Shown here: positions 1-9,245 of the stretch, one piece after another
Position numbering within the stretch: the first letter of the stretch is position 1
Layout: each line of letters begins with the position of its first letter
Assembly: GCA_017447815.1 (NCBI GenBank)
Contig: JAFSMS010000025.1
Coordinates: 1 to 43,427, forward strand
Origin: Bacteroidales bacterium
Lineage (GTDB): Bacteria; Bacteroidota; Bacteroidia; Bacteroidales; UBA932
DNA length: 43,427 bases
Direction of reading: 5' to 3'
Translations under genes and position numbers: made by a program
Notes under the pieces: model-generated
Told to the model about the DNA's origin: nothing
The model's database searches: none
The model's input: only the letters and a program-made list of their open reading frames with translations

Positions 1-15
1 AATTAAATCAATTAT

Positions 16-120
16 TTATCGCTTTTTCGGAGACCCGCGCCGTGGTGGATATTCTTCCGCTCGGGCCGGTTCTATGGGCTTACCGATAGCCGCATAGATG
101 AGCCTCCAAAATGAAGCAGG
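16..120 (-). other. Unassigned junction sequence, possible gene-end fragment
   Basis: The first ~130 bases do not resemble the susC gene that follows. On the minus strand a frame is open from 120 down to a TAA at 16-18 and ends in a basic, proline-rich tail (YPPRRGSPKKR) that looks like a real protein C-terminus. Plus-strand frames through the same bases stop at 87-89 and 95-97 and could equally be the tail of a gene entering from the left. I cannot assign it. Because it abuts a susC that starts mid-domain, it may be an insertion-sequence remnant, the partner side of a DNA inversion, or an assembly junction. Confidence 0.2.
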
Positions 121-189
121 TTATTTTTTTACGTTTACTTAACAGGTATTCCTTCGGGATCCAAAACCCTGGTAATTTCCTTCATCGGC

Positions 190-3100
190 ATGGTTACTCA
201 GGAAGTCGCCATCCAGCCGGTGGTCAATATTGTCATGTATGCCGACAGCGAGGCCCTCGAAGAGGCGGTGGTCACCATCGCCTACGGTGCGGCGAAGAGA
301 TCGACCCTCACCGGCGCCATCTCGTCTGTGAATGCGGATAAGATCGCCAATCGGCCCACCTCCAGCGCGGCTTCCGCCCTGGAAGGTTCCGTGTCCGGTA
401 TCCAGGTGAACAGCACCTATGGCGCTCCGGGCGAAGACCCTTCCATCCGCATCCGCGGTATCGGCACCATCAATGGCTCCGCTTCTCCGCTGTATGTGCT
501 GGACGGCGTTCCTTATTCCGGAAACATCTCCGACCTCAACCCGGCGGATATCGAGTCCATGACGGTTCTCAAAGACGCCGCTTCCGCCGCCCTCTATGGT
601 AACCGTGCCTCCAACGGTGTCATTCTGATTACCACCAAGAAGGGGTCCCAGGGCCGTCTGTCCGTGAATTTGGAGATCAAGCAGGGTGCTTACACCCGCG
701 GTATCAAAGAATACGAACTCACCACTCCCCAGCAGTTTATGGAAGTATCCTGGCAAAACCTCTACCGCTCTCTGATCAGCGGAGAAAACCCCTCTACTCC
801 GGAAGATGCTGCCGAGTATGCCAATACGAAGTTGGTGGAAGACCGTTTGGATATCAATATTTTCAATGTGGCGGATGACAAACTTTTCGTCGGAGCCGCC
901 GGTAAGTTCAATCCCGACGCGACGATTCTCGCCCCCTATGCCGAAGACCTGGACTGGTATAGCAATACCATCCGCAAGGGACATCGCCAGGAATACAACC
1001 TGAGCGCCAGCGGCGCCACGGACAAGAGCGATTACTATTTTTCCGTCGGCTACCTGAATGAAAACGGTTATGTGACCAATTCGGGTTTTGAGCGCCTCAC
1101 CGGCCGCGCTTCCGTGAGCATCCGTCCCGTGAGTTGGTTCAAGACCGGTTTGAACCTCACCGGAAGCCATCAGAACTACAAAAACACCAACGGAGACAGT
1201 GACGCGTCCTACACCAACGCATTTATGTACTGCCGGCAGATTGCGCCCATCTATCCTGTTCACCTTCACGACATCAACACCGGCGAATACATCCTGGACG
1301 CCAACGGCAACAAGCAGTATGACTCCGGTAAGTATATCGACGCCGACGGCGTGACCCAGATCACTCGCTCCCAGTATGCCGACCGCCATGTCGTCTGGGA
1401 GAATGAACTCAACAGTGACAAATCTGTCCGCAACACCCTCCAGGGAACCCTGTATGCCGACTTCTATTTCCTCAAGGACTTCACTTTTACCCTCACGGGA
1501 GACCTGAATGTCCGTAACAACGAGAACTTTACCTATAACAGTGCGGTGATCGGCGACGGTGCGGGCAACCTGGGCCGCGGAAAGCGGGTGGACTATCGCT
1601 ACAAACGCTATAATTTCCAGCAGCAGTTACGCTGGATCCACCAGTTTGGCCAGCACAACGTGAGCGCTCTCCTGGGACACGAAAACTACTATTTCAACCG
1701 CGACTACCTCTATGGCTACAAGACCGCCGAGGTGTTCCCGGGAAGTTCCAACATGAGCAATTTCTCCAGCATCACCTCCCTGGACGGCTACCAGGACAAC
1801 GACCGTACCGAAAGTTATCTGGGCCGGGTCCGTTACAACTACATGGACAAGTACAATGTGGAGGCCTCTTTCCGTCGCGACGGCTCTTCTCACTTCTCCT
1901 CCGCAACCCGCTGGGGCAACTTCTGGTCCATCGGCGCCAACTGGATGATTTCCAAGGAACCGTTCATGCAGAATATCTCCTGGGTGAACACCCTCAAACT
2001 CCGCGCCGACTATGGTCAGGTGGGTAATGACGCCGGTTCCGGTTACTATGGGTATATGGCTCTCTATGAGGCCGAAACCCACGCGAACAAGGGTGCCTAT
2101 TACATCTCCAACCTTCCTAACGAGGAACTGAAATGGGAAACCGGTGAATCTTGGGGCATCGGCCTCGAATCCCGCCTGTTCGGCCGCTGGAACCTCAATG
2201 TGGAATACTTCTACAGGGTAAACCGCGACCTTCTCTTCAGCGTACCGCTTCCGCTGTCTGCCGGTGGAACCACCCGCAGCGGCTCTCCCAGCGCATCCAT
2301 CCTGAAGAACATCGGTTCCATCTCCAACCGGGGTTGGGAAATCGAGACCGATATCGACATCGTGCGTACCCGTGACGCCTATGTGAATCTGGGCATGAAC
2401 GCGACCTTCCTTACCAACAAGGTCCTGAGCCTCCCCGAAGAGGTGAAGACCAACAAGGGCGGTTTCATTTCCGGCTCGCACAAGATCATGGAAGGCCATG
2501 ACCGCTATGCCTTCTTCATGTACACCTACGAAGGTGTCGACCAGATGACCGGCCGTGCTCTCTACAAGTTCAACGACGAAGACTTCTTCATTCCCAAACT
2601 GGATGGAAACGGCGATCCGATGAAAGATGCCTCCGGCAATTACATCCCGCTGTACGGCGTCCTCGAAGATGCGGAAGGCAAGCCCACTTCCATGGTGCAG
2701 GAGGGCAACTATATCATCATTAACGACCGTCCTTACGCACTCAATACCGCTTATGCCCTCCGCGAGTGGCAGGGTTCCGCCATCCCCAAGGTGTACGGCG
2801 GATTCAATCTGAATGCCGGTTGGAAGGGCTTCTCTTTGAGTGCCGTGTTTACTTATTCCCTGGGTGCGAAGACGTACGACGGAGTCTATGCCGGCCTCAT
2901 GACCGCAGGCTCCACCGTCCCTCATAACTATCACAAGGATATCATGAATTCCTGGAAGGGCGTACCCGACGGCATGACCGAGAAATCGGCCGACCGTATC
3001 GATCCGAACGGCATTCCGGAAATCAACTCCGTGAACAGCAACTACAACAATGCCACTTCTTCCCGTTGGCTGGTCTCCTCGGATTACCTCGTCCTGAAGA

Positions 3101-3303
3101 ACCTCTCGCTGAGTTATCAGTTGCCCAAGAAATGGGCGCAGAAGGTTTCCATGCAGGGAATCGGCATCACGGCGTCCTGCGAGAACCTCTTTACCCTCAC
3201 CGCCCGTCAGGGTATGAACCCTCAGCAGTCTTATTCCGGCGGCCAGGAAAACTACCTGGTGACTCCGCGCGTGTACACACTCGCCCTCAACGTCAGATTC
3301 TAG
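190..3303 (+). CDS. SusC/RagA-family TonB-dependent receptor, 5' end missing
   Basis: Outer-membrane beta-barrel that imports glycans or peptides with its SusD partner, powered by TonB. From the first ATG the product has 1037 residues. A TonB-box-like stretch (EEAVVTIAYG, 24-33) is followed by a plug with the SusC-typical IRIRGIGTI, PLYVLDGVPY and DAASAALYGNRASNGVILITTKKG, then a long barrel ending in the aromatic LALNVRF. Homology does not begin at this ATG: in-frame codons from about 136 read VYLTGIPSGSKTLVISFIGM, the end of a carboxypeptidase-regulatory-like domain, and the frame closes upstream at a TGA (112-114). The signal peptide and most of that domain are therefore absent, so as it stands the protein could not be exported. 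It is either a 5'-truncated pseudogene, a silent cassette, or split by a rearrangement. susD follows 17 nt downstream. Substrate unknown. Confidence 0.85.
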   Translation: MVTQEVAIQPVVNIVMYADSEALEEAVVTIAYGAAKRSTLTGAISSVNADKIANRPTSSAASALEGSVSGIQVNSTYGAPGEDPSIRIRGIGTINGSASPLYVLDGVPYSGNISDLNPADIESMTVLKDAASAALYGNRASNGVILITTKKGSQGRLSVNLEIKQGAYTRGIKEYELTTPQQFMEVSWQNLYRSLISGENPSTPEDAAEYANTKLVEDRLDINIFNVADDKLFVGAAGKFNPDATILAPYAEDLDWYSNTIRKGHRQEYNLSASGATDKSDYYFSVGYLNENGYVTNSGFERLTGRASVSIRPVSWFKTGLNLTGSHQNYKNTNGDSDASYTNAFMYCRQIAPIYPVHLHDINTGEYILDANGNKQYDSGKYIDADGVTQITRSQYADRHVVWENELNSDKSVRNTLQGTLYADFYFLKDFTFTLTGDLNVRNNENFTYNSAVIGDGAGNLGRGKRVDYRYKRYNFQQQLRWIHQFGQHNVSALLGHENYYFNRDYLYGYKTAEVFPGSSNMSNFSSITSLDGYQDNDRTESYLGRVRYNYMDKYNVEASFRRDGSSHFSSATRWGNFWSIGANWMISKEPFMQNISWVNTLKLRADYGQVGNDAGSGYYGYMALYEAETHANKGAYYISNLPNEELKWETGESWGIGLESRLFGRWNLNVEYFYRVNRDLLFSVPLPLSAGGTTRSGSPSASILKNIGSISNRGWEIETDIDIVRTRDAYVNLGMNATFLTNKVLSLPEEVKTNKGGFISGSHKIMEGHDRYAFFMYTYEGVDQMTGRALYKFNDEDFFIPKLDGNGDPMKDASGNYIPLYGVLEDAEGKPTSMVQEGNYIIINDRPYALNTAYALREWQGSAIPKVYGGFNLNAGWKGFSLSAVFTYSLGAKTYDGVYAGLMTAGSTVPHNYHKDIMNSWKGVPDGMTEKSADRIDPNGIPEINSVNSNYNNATSSRWLVSSDYLVLKNLSLSYQLPKKWAQKVSMQGIGITASCENLFTLTARQGMNPQQSYSGGQENYLVTPRVYTLALNVRF

Positions 3304-3320
3304 TTTAAATGCAAGTGACT

Positions 3321-4892
3321 ATGAAACATATCATTCTTAAAAGCATTCTGGCCGTTTCTGCCGGCCTTCTGGTTTTCTCCTGCTCCAAGGAGTATCTGGA
3401 TACGGTTCCGGAAGACTCTACCTCGCCTGCAACCATTTTTGAGACCACCGGCAACGCCAGACTGGCCATCAACGGTATTTCTCGCCTGATGACCGTTCAG
3501 TATATGTCCAATCAGGGTTACAATGGTGAGGGCACCATTATGTCCCATTACGGAAACTGGCCCGGAAATGATTTGCAGCGTTGCAACAACACCGGCAACG
3601 ACTACATCATCAATTCCGACTCCCATGACCAGGTTTCCTACTATTTTACCATTTTCGCCTGGTTCTACTATTACAAACTCATCAACAATGCCAATCAGGT
3701 CATTGCCAATATCGACAATGCCGAAGGTCCGGACAGTGAACGGCAGTTCATCAAGGCGCAGGCCCTCACTTACCGCGCCTATTGCTATTTCATGCTGTCG
3801 CAGATTTACTGCTATCGCTGGGACGACCGCAATGCGGCCGTCAACGAAGGGGTAGGATACGGTCTTCCGTACCGTGGAGAGGCCGATGAGGACCCTACCG
3901 GCCCGCTGGCCAAGACCAAACTGGAAGACATTTACGTGAACATCTACAAAGACTTGGATGAAGCCATCGGCCTGTACAAGTCTTCCGGCCTGCATCGTGC
4001 CGCCGACGAGTTCTATCTGCCCGACGTGGATGTCGCCTATGCCGTTTATGCCCGCGCTTCCCTTACCCGTCAGGATTGGACAAAGGCGGCGGAAATGGCC
4101 AAACTGGCCCGTGCCGGACACCCGCTGATGAGCCGGAACGACTATATGGAAAGCGGCTTCAGCGTGCCGAACGATGAGTGGATCTGGGGCGTTTACGATG
4201 CCTCGGACCAGACGCTTTACTACTATTCCTACTTCGCCTACCTGGCCTCCAACGGAAGTTCCGGCAACTGCCGCAACTATCCCAGCGCCATCAGCCAGGA
4301 ACTGTATGACCAGATTCCCGAGACGGATGTACGCCGCGCCCTGTGGCTGGAGCCGACAGATGCGGAACGTGCCGAGTGCAATGCGGCCGGCCGCAGCACC
4401 AAGTCCCTTTACAAGCGTGCTTTCGCCGAGTATGGCAACAAACTGTATTCCACCAGCACGGTTTACATGTACATGCAGTTCAAGTTCCAGAACCAGGATC
4501 AGCCGGGCGTGGGCAGTTTCAACTTTATGCGTGCCGCCGAGATGTACCTCACCGAGGCCGAAGCCCTCTGCATGCAGGGTGGCCATGACGCCGAAGTGCA
4601 GCAGTTGCTGAATGAACTCAATGCCAATCTGGACCCTGCCTACAACTGCACCAAAACGGGGGCCGAACTCCTGAAAGAGGTGAAATTCTACCGCCGTCTG
4701 GATTTGTGGGGCGAGGGACAGAACTGGTTCGACTACAAGCGTTGGAATGAACCCATTGTCCGGAAATCCATTGCCGACGGTGGCAACTGGCACAAGACTT
4801 TCGCCGGAACCATCTCGCCGGAAGCCAACTACAAATGGACGTTCTATATCCCGCAGAAGGAGTTGGATTATAACCCTCTGGTGAGAAACTAA
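3321..4892 (+). CDS. SusD/RagB-family nutrient-binding outer-membrane lipoprotein
   Basis: Surface lipoprotein that caps the SusC channel and captures the ligand. I prefer the ATG at 3321 over the one four codons upstream because it gives a compact lipoprotein signal: lysines, a hydrophobic stretch, then a lipobox ending VFSC with Cys21, followed by SKEYLDT, the usual SusD mature N-terminus. The 523 residues are normal for the family. Helical TPR-like segments (KAQALTYRAYCYFML near residue 150) and the C-terminal GEGQNWFDYKRWN motif are classic SusD features. It sits just after the truncated susC and before a terminator, so the pair is an orphan uptake unit with no enzyme gene beside it. If susC is not expressed from this locus, susD may be silent as well. 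Confidence 0.93.
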   Translation: MKHIILKSILAVSAGLLVFSCSKEYLDTVPEDSTSPATIFETTGNARLAINGISRLMTVQYMSNQGYNGEGTIMSHYGNWPGNDLQRCNNTGNDYIINSDSHDQVSYYFTIFAWFYYYKLINNANQVIANIDNAEGPDSERQFIKAQALTYRAYCYFMLSQIYCYRWDDRNAAVNEGVGYGLPYRGEADEDPTGPLAKTKLEDIYVNIYKDLDEAIGLYKSSGLHRAADEFYLPDVDVAYAVYARASLTRQDWTKAAEMAKLARAGHPLMSRNDYMESGFSVPNDEWIWGVYDASDQTLYYYSYFAYLASNGSSGNCRNYPSAISQELYDQIPETDVRRALWLEPTDAERAECNAAGRSTKSLYKRAFAEYGNKLYSTSTVYMYMQFKFQNQDQPGVGSFNFMRAAEMYLTEAEALCMQGGHDAEVQQLLNELNANLDPAYNCTKTGAELLKEVKFYRRLDLWGEGQNWFDYKRWNEPIVRKSIADGGNWHKTFAGTISPEANYKWTFYIPQKELDYNPLVRN

Positions 4893-4909
4893 CGTGCCTT
4901 GTCCATGAA

Positions 4910-4945
4910 AAAGAAGGATACCGGGGCTGCCCGATATCCTTCTTT
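4910..4945. terminator. Rho-independent terminator between convergent genes
   Basis: An 11-bp perfect stem (AAAGAAGGATA at 4910-4920 with TATCCTTCTTT at 4935-4945) encloses a 14-nt GC-rich loop and runs into seven Ts (4943-4949). Preceding As give a tract on the other strand as well, so it can stop both susD and the converging lipoprotein gene at 4963. Confidence 0.85.
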
Positions 4946-4962
4946 TTTTATGTGTCCGGTTT

Positions 4963-5415
4963 TTACAACTGGATGGCTACGCGGAAACTCATGTCGCCGG
5001 GGTTTTGTCCTGCATACAGGTCCGAAGCGGTGACGAAGATGTTGATGACGCCCTGGGCCCATTCATAGTCCACGAAGGTGGTGTAGTAGAGACCCTCTTC
5101 CGTTTTCTCCGTACGCATGGCGGGAAGGGGAGTGGAGACACCGTCTTCGTACCGGCGGTGCACGATGACAACGCCCTTTTCCACCACGTCCTTGGTGATT
5201 TCGGGAACCTCGAGGGTGGCCTGGAAGTAGCCTTCGTCTTCATTGCCGTTTTCTACATCCCAGATACTCCAGTTGGTACTCTTGACATTGAAGTCAATCA
5301 GTGTCATGTCCAGCCCTTCCACAATGGTGTACTGCTCCGTGTAGTACTCTTTGGTACAACCGGTGGCGAGCACCCCTGCGGCCAGCAGGCCGATAAGAAT
5401 TCTGTGCACTTTCAT
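4963..5415 (-). CDS. Small lipoprotein of unknown function
   Basis: A 150-residue protein with a lipoprotein signal: MKVHRILIG, a hydrophobic run, and the lipobox LATGC (Cys20). The mature part is acidic and rich in beta-forming residues, with repeated Tyr/Thr/Val stretches (KEYYTEQYTIVEG, GLYYTTFVDYEW), which suggests a small beta-sandwich anchored to a membrane. I do not recognise a family. It is transcribed alone towards the susCD pair, with the terminator at 4910-4945 between them, and a likely promoter at 5477-5484 shared back to back with cysS. Similar small lipoproteins are common in Bacteroidales and mostly uncharacterised. Confidence 0.8.
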   Translation of the reverse strand: MKVHRILIGLLAAGVLATGCTKEYYTEQYTIVEGLDMTLIDFNVKSTNWSIWDVENGNEDEGYFQATLEVPEITKDVVEKGVVIVHRRYEDGVSTPLPAMRTEKTEEGLYYTTFVDYEWAQGVINIFVTASDLYAGQNPGDMSFRVAIQL

Positions 5416-5476
5416 CTCTGTTGGGATTTTATTGTTTGTTGTATCTATTCAAAAAGCAAGCCACTTTCACTGCCTG

Positions 5477-5484
5477 CAAAGTTA
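5477..5484 (-). promoter_or_regulatory. Bacteroidetes -7 element for the 5415 lipoprotein gene
   Basis: On the minus strand this reads TAACTTTG, a full match to the TAnnTTTG -7 consensus of the Bacteroidetes primary sigma factor. It lies about 60 nt upstream of the ATG at 5415. I see no convincing -33 TTTG at the usual distance. Confidence 0.5.
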
Positions 5485-5498
5485 AGGAAAAAAATGCG

Positions 5499-5506
5499 TA
5501 TCTTTG
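5499..5506 (+). promoter_or_regulatory. Bacteroidetes -7 element for cysS
   Basis: TATCTTTG, a full match to TAnnTTTG, 22 nt upstream of the cysS ATG. It is divergent from the minus-strand box at 5477-5484, with 14 bp between them, so the two genes likely share one compact promoter region. Confidence 0.6.
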
Positions 5507-5528
5507 CATGATTGAGATGTGAGTTATC

Positions 5529-6986
5529 ATGAGACCTTTGTATCTGACCAATACCCTTTCCCGCAACAAGGAACTGTTCAAGCCCATCCATGAAGGACAT
5601 GTGGGCATGTATGTTTGCGGCCCTACCGTATATGGGGACGCCCATCTGGGCCACGCCCGTCCGGGTGTCACCTATGACGTGCTGTTCCGTCTCCTGAAGT
5701 ATCTGGGCTACAAGGTGCGTTATGTCCGCAACATCACGGACGTCGGACACCTGGAGCACGATGCCGATGAAGGGGAGGACAAGATTGCCAAGAAAGCCCG
5801 CCTGGAGCAGTTGGAGCCCATGGAGGTGGTGCAGTATTACACGGAGCGCTACCACGAGGCCATGCGCCTTCTGAACGTGGAATCCCCGTCCATCGAGCCC
5901 CGGGCCAGCGGTCATATCATCGAACAGATCGAGACTATCAAGAAAATCCTGGAAGCCGGCTATGCTTATGAGAGCAACGGCTCCATCTATTTCGATGTGC
6001 GCAAGTACAACCGGGACCACAATTACGGCATCCTGAGCGGCCGTACGCTGGAAGCCACGCTGGAAGGCACCCGCTCGCTGGACGGCCAGGGAGACAAGCG
6101 CGCCCCGTACGATTTCGCCCTCTGGAAAAAGGCCGAGCCGGAGCACATCATGCGCTGGCCTTCCCCCTGGGGGGACGGCTTCCCCGGCTGGCACCTGGAG
6201 TGCTCGGTGATGGGCGCCAAGTACCTGGGAGAGGAGTTCGACATCCATGGCGGCGGCATGGACCTCATGTTCCCGCACCACGAATGCGAAATCGCCCAGA
6301 ATGTGGCTTCCCGCGGCACGCAGGGCGTCCATTACTGGGTGCATAACAATATGATCACCATCAACGGGCAGAAGATGGGCAAGTCCCTCGGGAACTTCAT
6401 CACCCTGCCGGAACTCTTCGGCGGCAGCCATCCCAAACTCACGCAGGCCTATACGCCCATGACCGTGCGGTTCTTCATTCTCCAGGCCCACTACCGTGGC
6501 ACGCTGGACTTCTCCAATGAGGCCCTGCAGGCGGCCGAGAAAGGCTACAAGCGCCTGATGCAGGCCTGGCGCGCGCTGGGAGAGGGGCATCAGGAGGCCT
6601 CTCCCTCTCCGGAGGTGCAGGCCCTCCAGGATGCCGTGCTGGACGCCCTCTGCGACGATCTCAACACCCCCATCGCCATCGCCCATCTGTTCGACGCCGT
6701 GAAACTGGTCAACGGCGGCTCGCTGACCCCGGCCGACAAAGCCTCCCTGAAACTGTTTTTCGACGATGTGGTTGGCGGAGTGCTGGGCCTCAAGGACGAG
6801 GAAGCCGGCGCTTCCGGAAAGGCCGAAAAGGCCCTGGACGGCGTCATGGGCCTGGTCCTGGAAGCCCGCAAGAAGGCCCGTGAGGAGAAGAACTGGGCCG
6901 AGAGCGACCGCATCCGTGACACCCTTGCCTCCTTCGGCATCACCGTCAAGGACACCAAGGAAGGCGCCACCTGGAATCTGGAGTAG
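5529..6986 (+). CDS. cysS: Cysteinyl-tRNA synthetase
   Basis: Cytosolic class I aminoacyl-tRNA synthetase that charges tRNA-Cys. The 485 residues match the family. Visible features are [10 protein letters not shown] with the zinc-ligand Cys30, the HIGH motif as HLGH (39-42), the central zinc-site region with WHLECSVMG and HHECEIAQ, and the KMSKS loop as KMGKS (282-286). A helical anticodon-recognition region follows, including the [13 protein letters not shown] segment near the C-terminus. The start at 5529 follows a clear -7 box by 22 nt. It heads a three-gene run: xth begins 1 nt after the stop and the aldolase gene 3 nt after that, so these are probably co-transcribed. Confidence 0.98.
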   Translation: MRPLYLTNTLSRNKELFKPIHEGHVGMYVCGPTVYGDAHLGHARPGVTYDVLFRLLKYLGYKVRYVRNITDVGHLEHDADEGEDKIAKKARLEQLEPMEVVQYYTERYHEAMRLLNVESPSIEPRASGHIIEQIETIKKILEAGYAYESNGSIYFDVRKYNRDHNYGILSGRTLEATLEGTRSLDGQGDKRAPYDFALWKKAEPEHIMRWPSPWGDGFPGWHLECSVMGAKYLGEEFDIHGGGMDLMFPHHECEIAQNVASRGTQGVHYWVHNNMITINGQKMGKSLGNFITLPELFGGSHPKLTQAYTPMTVRFFILQAHYRGTLDFSNEALQAAEKGYKRLMQAWRALGEGHQEASPSPEVQALQDAVLDALCDDLNTPIAIAHLFDAVKLVNGGSLTPADKASLKLFFDDVVGGVLGLKDEEAGASGKAEKALDGVMGLVLEARKKAREEKNWAESDRIRDTLASFGITVKDTKEGATWNLE

Positions 6987-6987
6987 T

Positions 6988-7734
6988 ATGAAATTCATTT
7001 CTTGGAATGTAAATGGCCTGAGGGCCGTGGCCGGCAAGGGGTTTGCCGATATTTTCGCAGACCTGGATGCCGATTTCGTCTGCCTGCAGGAAACCAAACT
7101 GCAGGAGGGCCAACTGGACCTGGAATTCCCCGGCTATCAGTCCTATTGGAACTATGCCCTCAAGAAAGGATACTCCGGTACGGCCGTCTATACGCGCCAT
7201 ACCCCGCTTGGCGTCCGCTACGGAATCGGCCTGGAGGAGCATGACCAGGAGGGGCGGGTGATTACGCTGGAGTACGACCGGTTCTGCCTGGTCTGCTGCT
7301 ACACGCCCAATTCCCAGGACGGCCTCAAGCGCCTGGATTACCGCATGCAGTGGGAGGATGCCTTCCGTGCCTATTTGCAGGGCCTTCCCAAGCCGGTCAT
7401 CCTGTGCGGAGACCTCAATGTCGCGCACGGGGAGATAGACCTTAAAAACCCTTCCACCAACCACATGAACGCCGGTTTTACCGACCAGGAGCGCGACAAG
7501 TTCTCGCAGTTGCTGGCCGCAGGTTTTGTGGATTCCTGGCGCTACCAGCACCCGGAAGAGGTGAAGTATTCCTGGTGGAGTTACCGCATGAACGCCCGCG
7601 CCCGCAACGCCGGGTGGCGCATCGACTACTTCGTGGTGTCCGAATCCCTGAAAGACGCTATCGTCTCCACGGAAATCCATGACGAAATCTTCGGTTCCGA
7701 CCATTGCCCGGTGGAACTGGTAACGAACTTTTGA
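6988..7734 (+). CDS. xth: Exodeoxyribonuclease III (AP endonuclease)
   Basis: Base-excision-repair nuclease of the ExoIII/APE1 family, cutting abasic sites and trimming 3' ends. The frame is open upstream through cysS, but the true start is the ATG at 6988: it opens directly with the family signature MKFISWNVNGLRA and gives 248 residues, a normal length. Active-site residues are visible: Asn7, Glu35 in LQETKLQ (metal ligand), the GDLNVAH segment (catalytic Asp and Asn), WWSYR near residue 193, and the terminal GSDHCPVEL with the Asp238-His239 pair. It lies 1 nt after cysS and 3 nt before the aldolase gene, and is probably translated from the cysS transcript. Confidence 0.97.
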   Translation: MKFISWNVNGLRAVAGKGFADIFADLDADFVCLQETKLQEGQLDLEFPGYQSYWNYALKKGYSGTAVYTRHTPLGVRYGIGLEEHDQEGRVITLEYDRFCLVCCYTPNSQDGLKRLDYRMQWEDAFRAYLQGLPKPVILCGDLNVAHGEIDLKNPSTNHMNAGFTDQERDKFSQLLAAGFVDSWRYQHPEEVKYSWWSYRMNARARNAGWRIDYFVVSESLKDAIVSTEIHDEIFGSDHCPVELVTNF

Positions 7735-7737
7735 CAA

Positions 7738-8763
7738 ATGCTCTCTTTTACTTGCGATTACACGCAAGGCGCCCATCCTGCTATCCTGGAGCGCCTTGTC
7801 TCGACCAATTTCCAGCAGGAACCCGGTTACGGGGAGGATGTGTTCACCGCATCGGCCCGGGAGAAAATCCGTACGGCCTGCGCCTGCCCGGAGGCCGATG
7901 TGTACCTCCTCGTGGGCGGCACCCAGACCAATTCCACCATCATCGCTTCGCTCCTTCACGACGTGGAAGGCGCCGTGGCGGTGGAGACCGGCCACATCGC
8001 AGTGCATGAAGCCGGAGCCGTGGAATACACCGGCCACAAGGTGCTCACCTTGCCGGCGCACGAGGGAAAGATGGACGCTTCCGAATTGAAGGCCTATCTG
8101 GAGCGCTTCTATGCCGACGGGTCCTTCGACCACATGGTGTTTCCCGGCCTGGTGTACCTCTCCTTCCCCACGGAATACGGTACGCTTTATTCCAAGGCCG
8201 GGTTGAAGGCCATCCGGGAAGTGTGCAAGGCGTATGACCTGCCCCTTTTCGTGGACGGCGCCCGCCTGGGCTACGGACTCATGAGCCCCGCCTGTGACAT
8301 CACCCTGGAAGAGTTGGCGTCCCTTTGCGACGTGTTCACCATCGGCGGCACCAAGGTCGGGGCCCTCTGCGGAGAAGCCGTGGTCTTCCCCGGCGGCGCT
8401 CCCAAGCATTTTTTCACCACGGTGAAACAGCATGGAGCCCTTCTGGCCAAAGGGCGTCTCCTGGGTATCCAGTTCGAAACGCTCTTCACGGACGGACTGT
8501 ACTTCTCGATTGCCCGCAACGCCATTGACCGGGCCATGGAACTGAAACAACTGTTCTTGTCCAAAGGCTATGAACTTTTTCTGGATTCCCCTACCAACCA
8601 GCAGTTTATCCTCCTTCCGAAGGAGGCTGCCGCCGCTTTGGAAGGCAAGGTTGCGTATGAAGTGTGGGAATACTTGCCGGACGGACGCGCCGTCACCCGT
8701 TTTGCCACCAGTTGGGCTACGACCCGCGAGCAACTTTCGGCCCTGGCCGCTTTGTTACCGTAA
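7738..8763 (+). CDS. ltaE: Low-specificity threonine aldolase-type PLP enzyme
   Basis: Fold-type I PLP enzyme of the beta-eliminating lyase/threonine aldolase family, which cleaves threonine or allo-threonine to glycine and acetaldehyde. The 341 residues cover the whole family. The N-terminal region carries EPGYGEDVFT, then LLVGGTQTNS (cofactor phosphate region), LPLFVDGARLGYG with the PLP-ring Asp, and TIGGTKVGALCGEA, where Lys206 is the expected Schiff-base lysine. The start lies 3 nt after the xth stop. The gene ends 3 nt from the converging gene at 8767, with no hairpin terminator. Exact substrate preference (L-threonine or L-allo-threonine) cannot be read from the sequence. Confidence 0.92.
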   Translation: MLSFTCDYTQGAHPAILERLVSTNFQQEPGYGEDVFTASAREKIRTACACPEADVYLLVGGTQTNSTIIASLLHDVEGAVAVETGHIAVHEAGAVEYTGHKVLTLPAHEGKMDASELKAYLERFYADGSFDHMVFPGLVYLSFPTEYGTLYSKAGLKAIREVCKAYDLPLFVDGARLGYGLMSPACDITLEELASLCDVFTIGGTKVGALCGEAVVFPGGAPKHFFTTVKQHGALLAKGRLLGIQFETLFTDGLYFSIARNAIDRAMELKQLFLSKGYELFLDSPTNQQFILLPKEAAAALEGKVAYEVWEYLPDGRAVTRFATSWATTREQLSALAALLP

Positions 8764-8766
8764 AGG

Positions 8767-9240
8767 TTAATTCACCAGCCCGATGGCGCCGAAGACGCCC
8801 AGGGAAGCCAGGAGCATGATGGCTCCGGCCAGCACGACGCCCGCCATGACGGCCAGGGTGCTCTTCTTGAAGTCCATGTTCAGGATGCTGGCCGCGAGGG
8901 TCCCCGTCCAGGCCCCGGTCCCGGGCAGCGGAATGCCTACAAACAGAAACAGCGCCCAGTACAGGCCGCGGCCGGCCTTGGACTCCAATTTCCGGCCTCC
9001 CTTCTCCCCTTTTTCCAGGCACCAGGTAAAGAACTTTCCGATCACTTTCTTATCCTTTCCCCACTCCAGCACCTTGCGGGCAAAGAGGAAGATAAAGGGG
9101 ACAGGCAGCATATTTCCCAGGATGGCGACAAGGATGGACGGCACCATCGGAAGTCCGAACCCTACGGCATAGGGGATGGCTCCGCGGATTTCGATAAGCG
9201 GAACCATGGCAATGAGAAAAACCCAGAAATACTTTTTCAT
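8767..9240 (-). CDS. Small multidrug export family membrane protein (COG2426-like)
   Basis: A 157-residue integral membrane protein with four or five hydrophobic segments. It opens MKKYFWVFLIAMVPLIEIRGAIP, followed by GNMLPVPFIFLFARK, ALFLFVGIPLPGTGAWTG and a C-terminal hydrophobic pair. The E-x-RG-AIP and PLPGTGAWTG motifs are typical of the family named putative small multidrug export protein. Transport has rarely been shown for it, so the name says little about function. I use the ATG at 9240 rather than a GTG two codons upstream that overlaps the previous stop. It follows the PfkB-kinase gene by 5 nt and is probably co-transcribed with it. Confidence 0.85.
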   Translation of the reverse strand: MKKYFWVFLIAMVPLIEIRGAIPYAVGFGLPMVPSILVAILGNMLPVPFIFLFARKVLEWGKDKKVIGKFFTWCLEKGEKGGRKLESKAGRGLYWALFLFVGIPLPGTGAWTGTLAASILNMDFKKSTLAVMAGVVLAGAIMLLASLGVFGAIGLVN

Positions 9241-9245
9241 AGACA

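Noticed and set aside
139-1389. Long open frame antisense to the susC gene
   Set aside because: It is Val/Gly/His-rich low-quality sequence that mirrors GC-rich codons of the opposite strand, with no motifs; the susC reading is clearly the real one.
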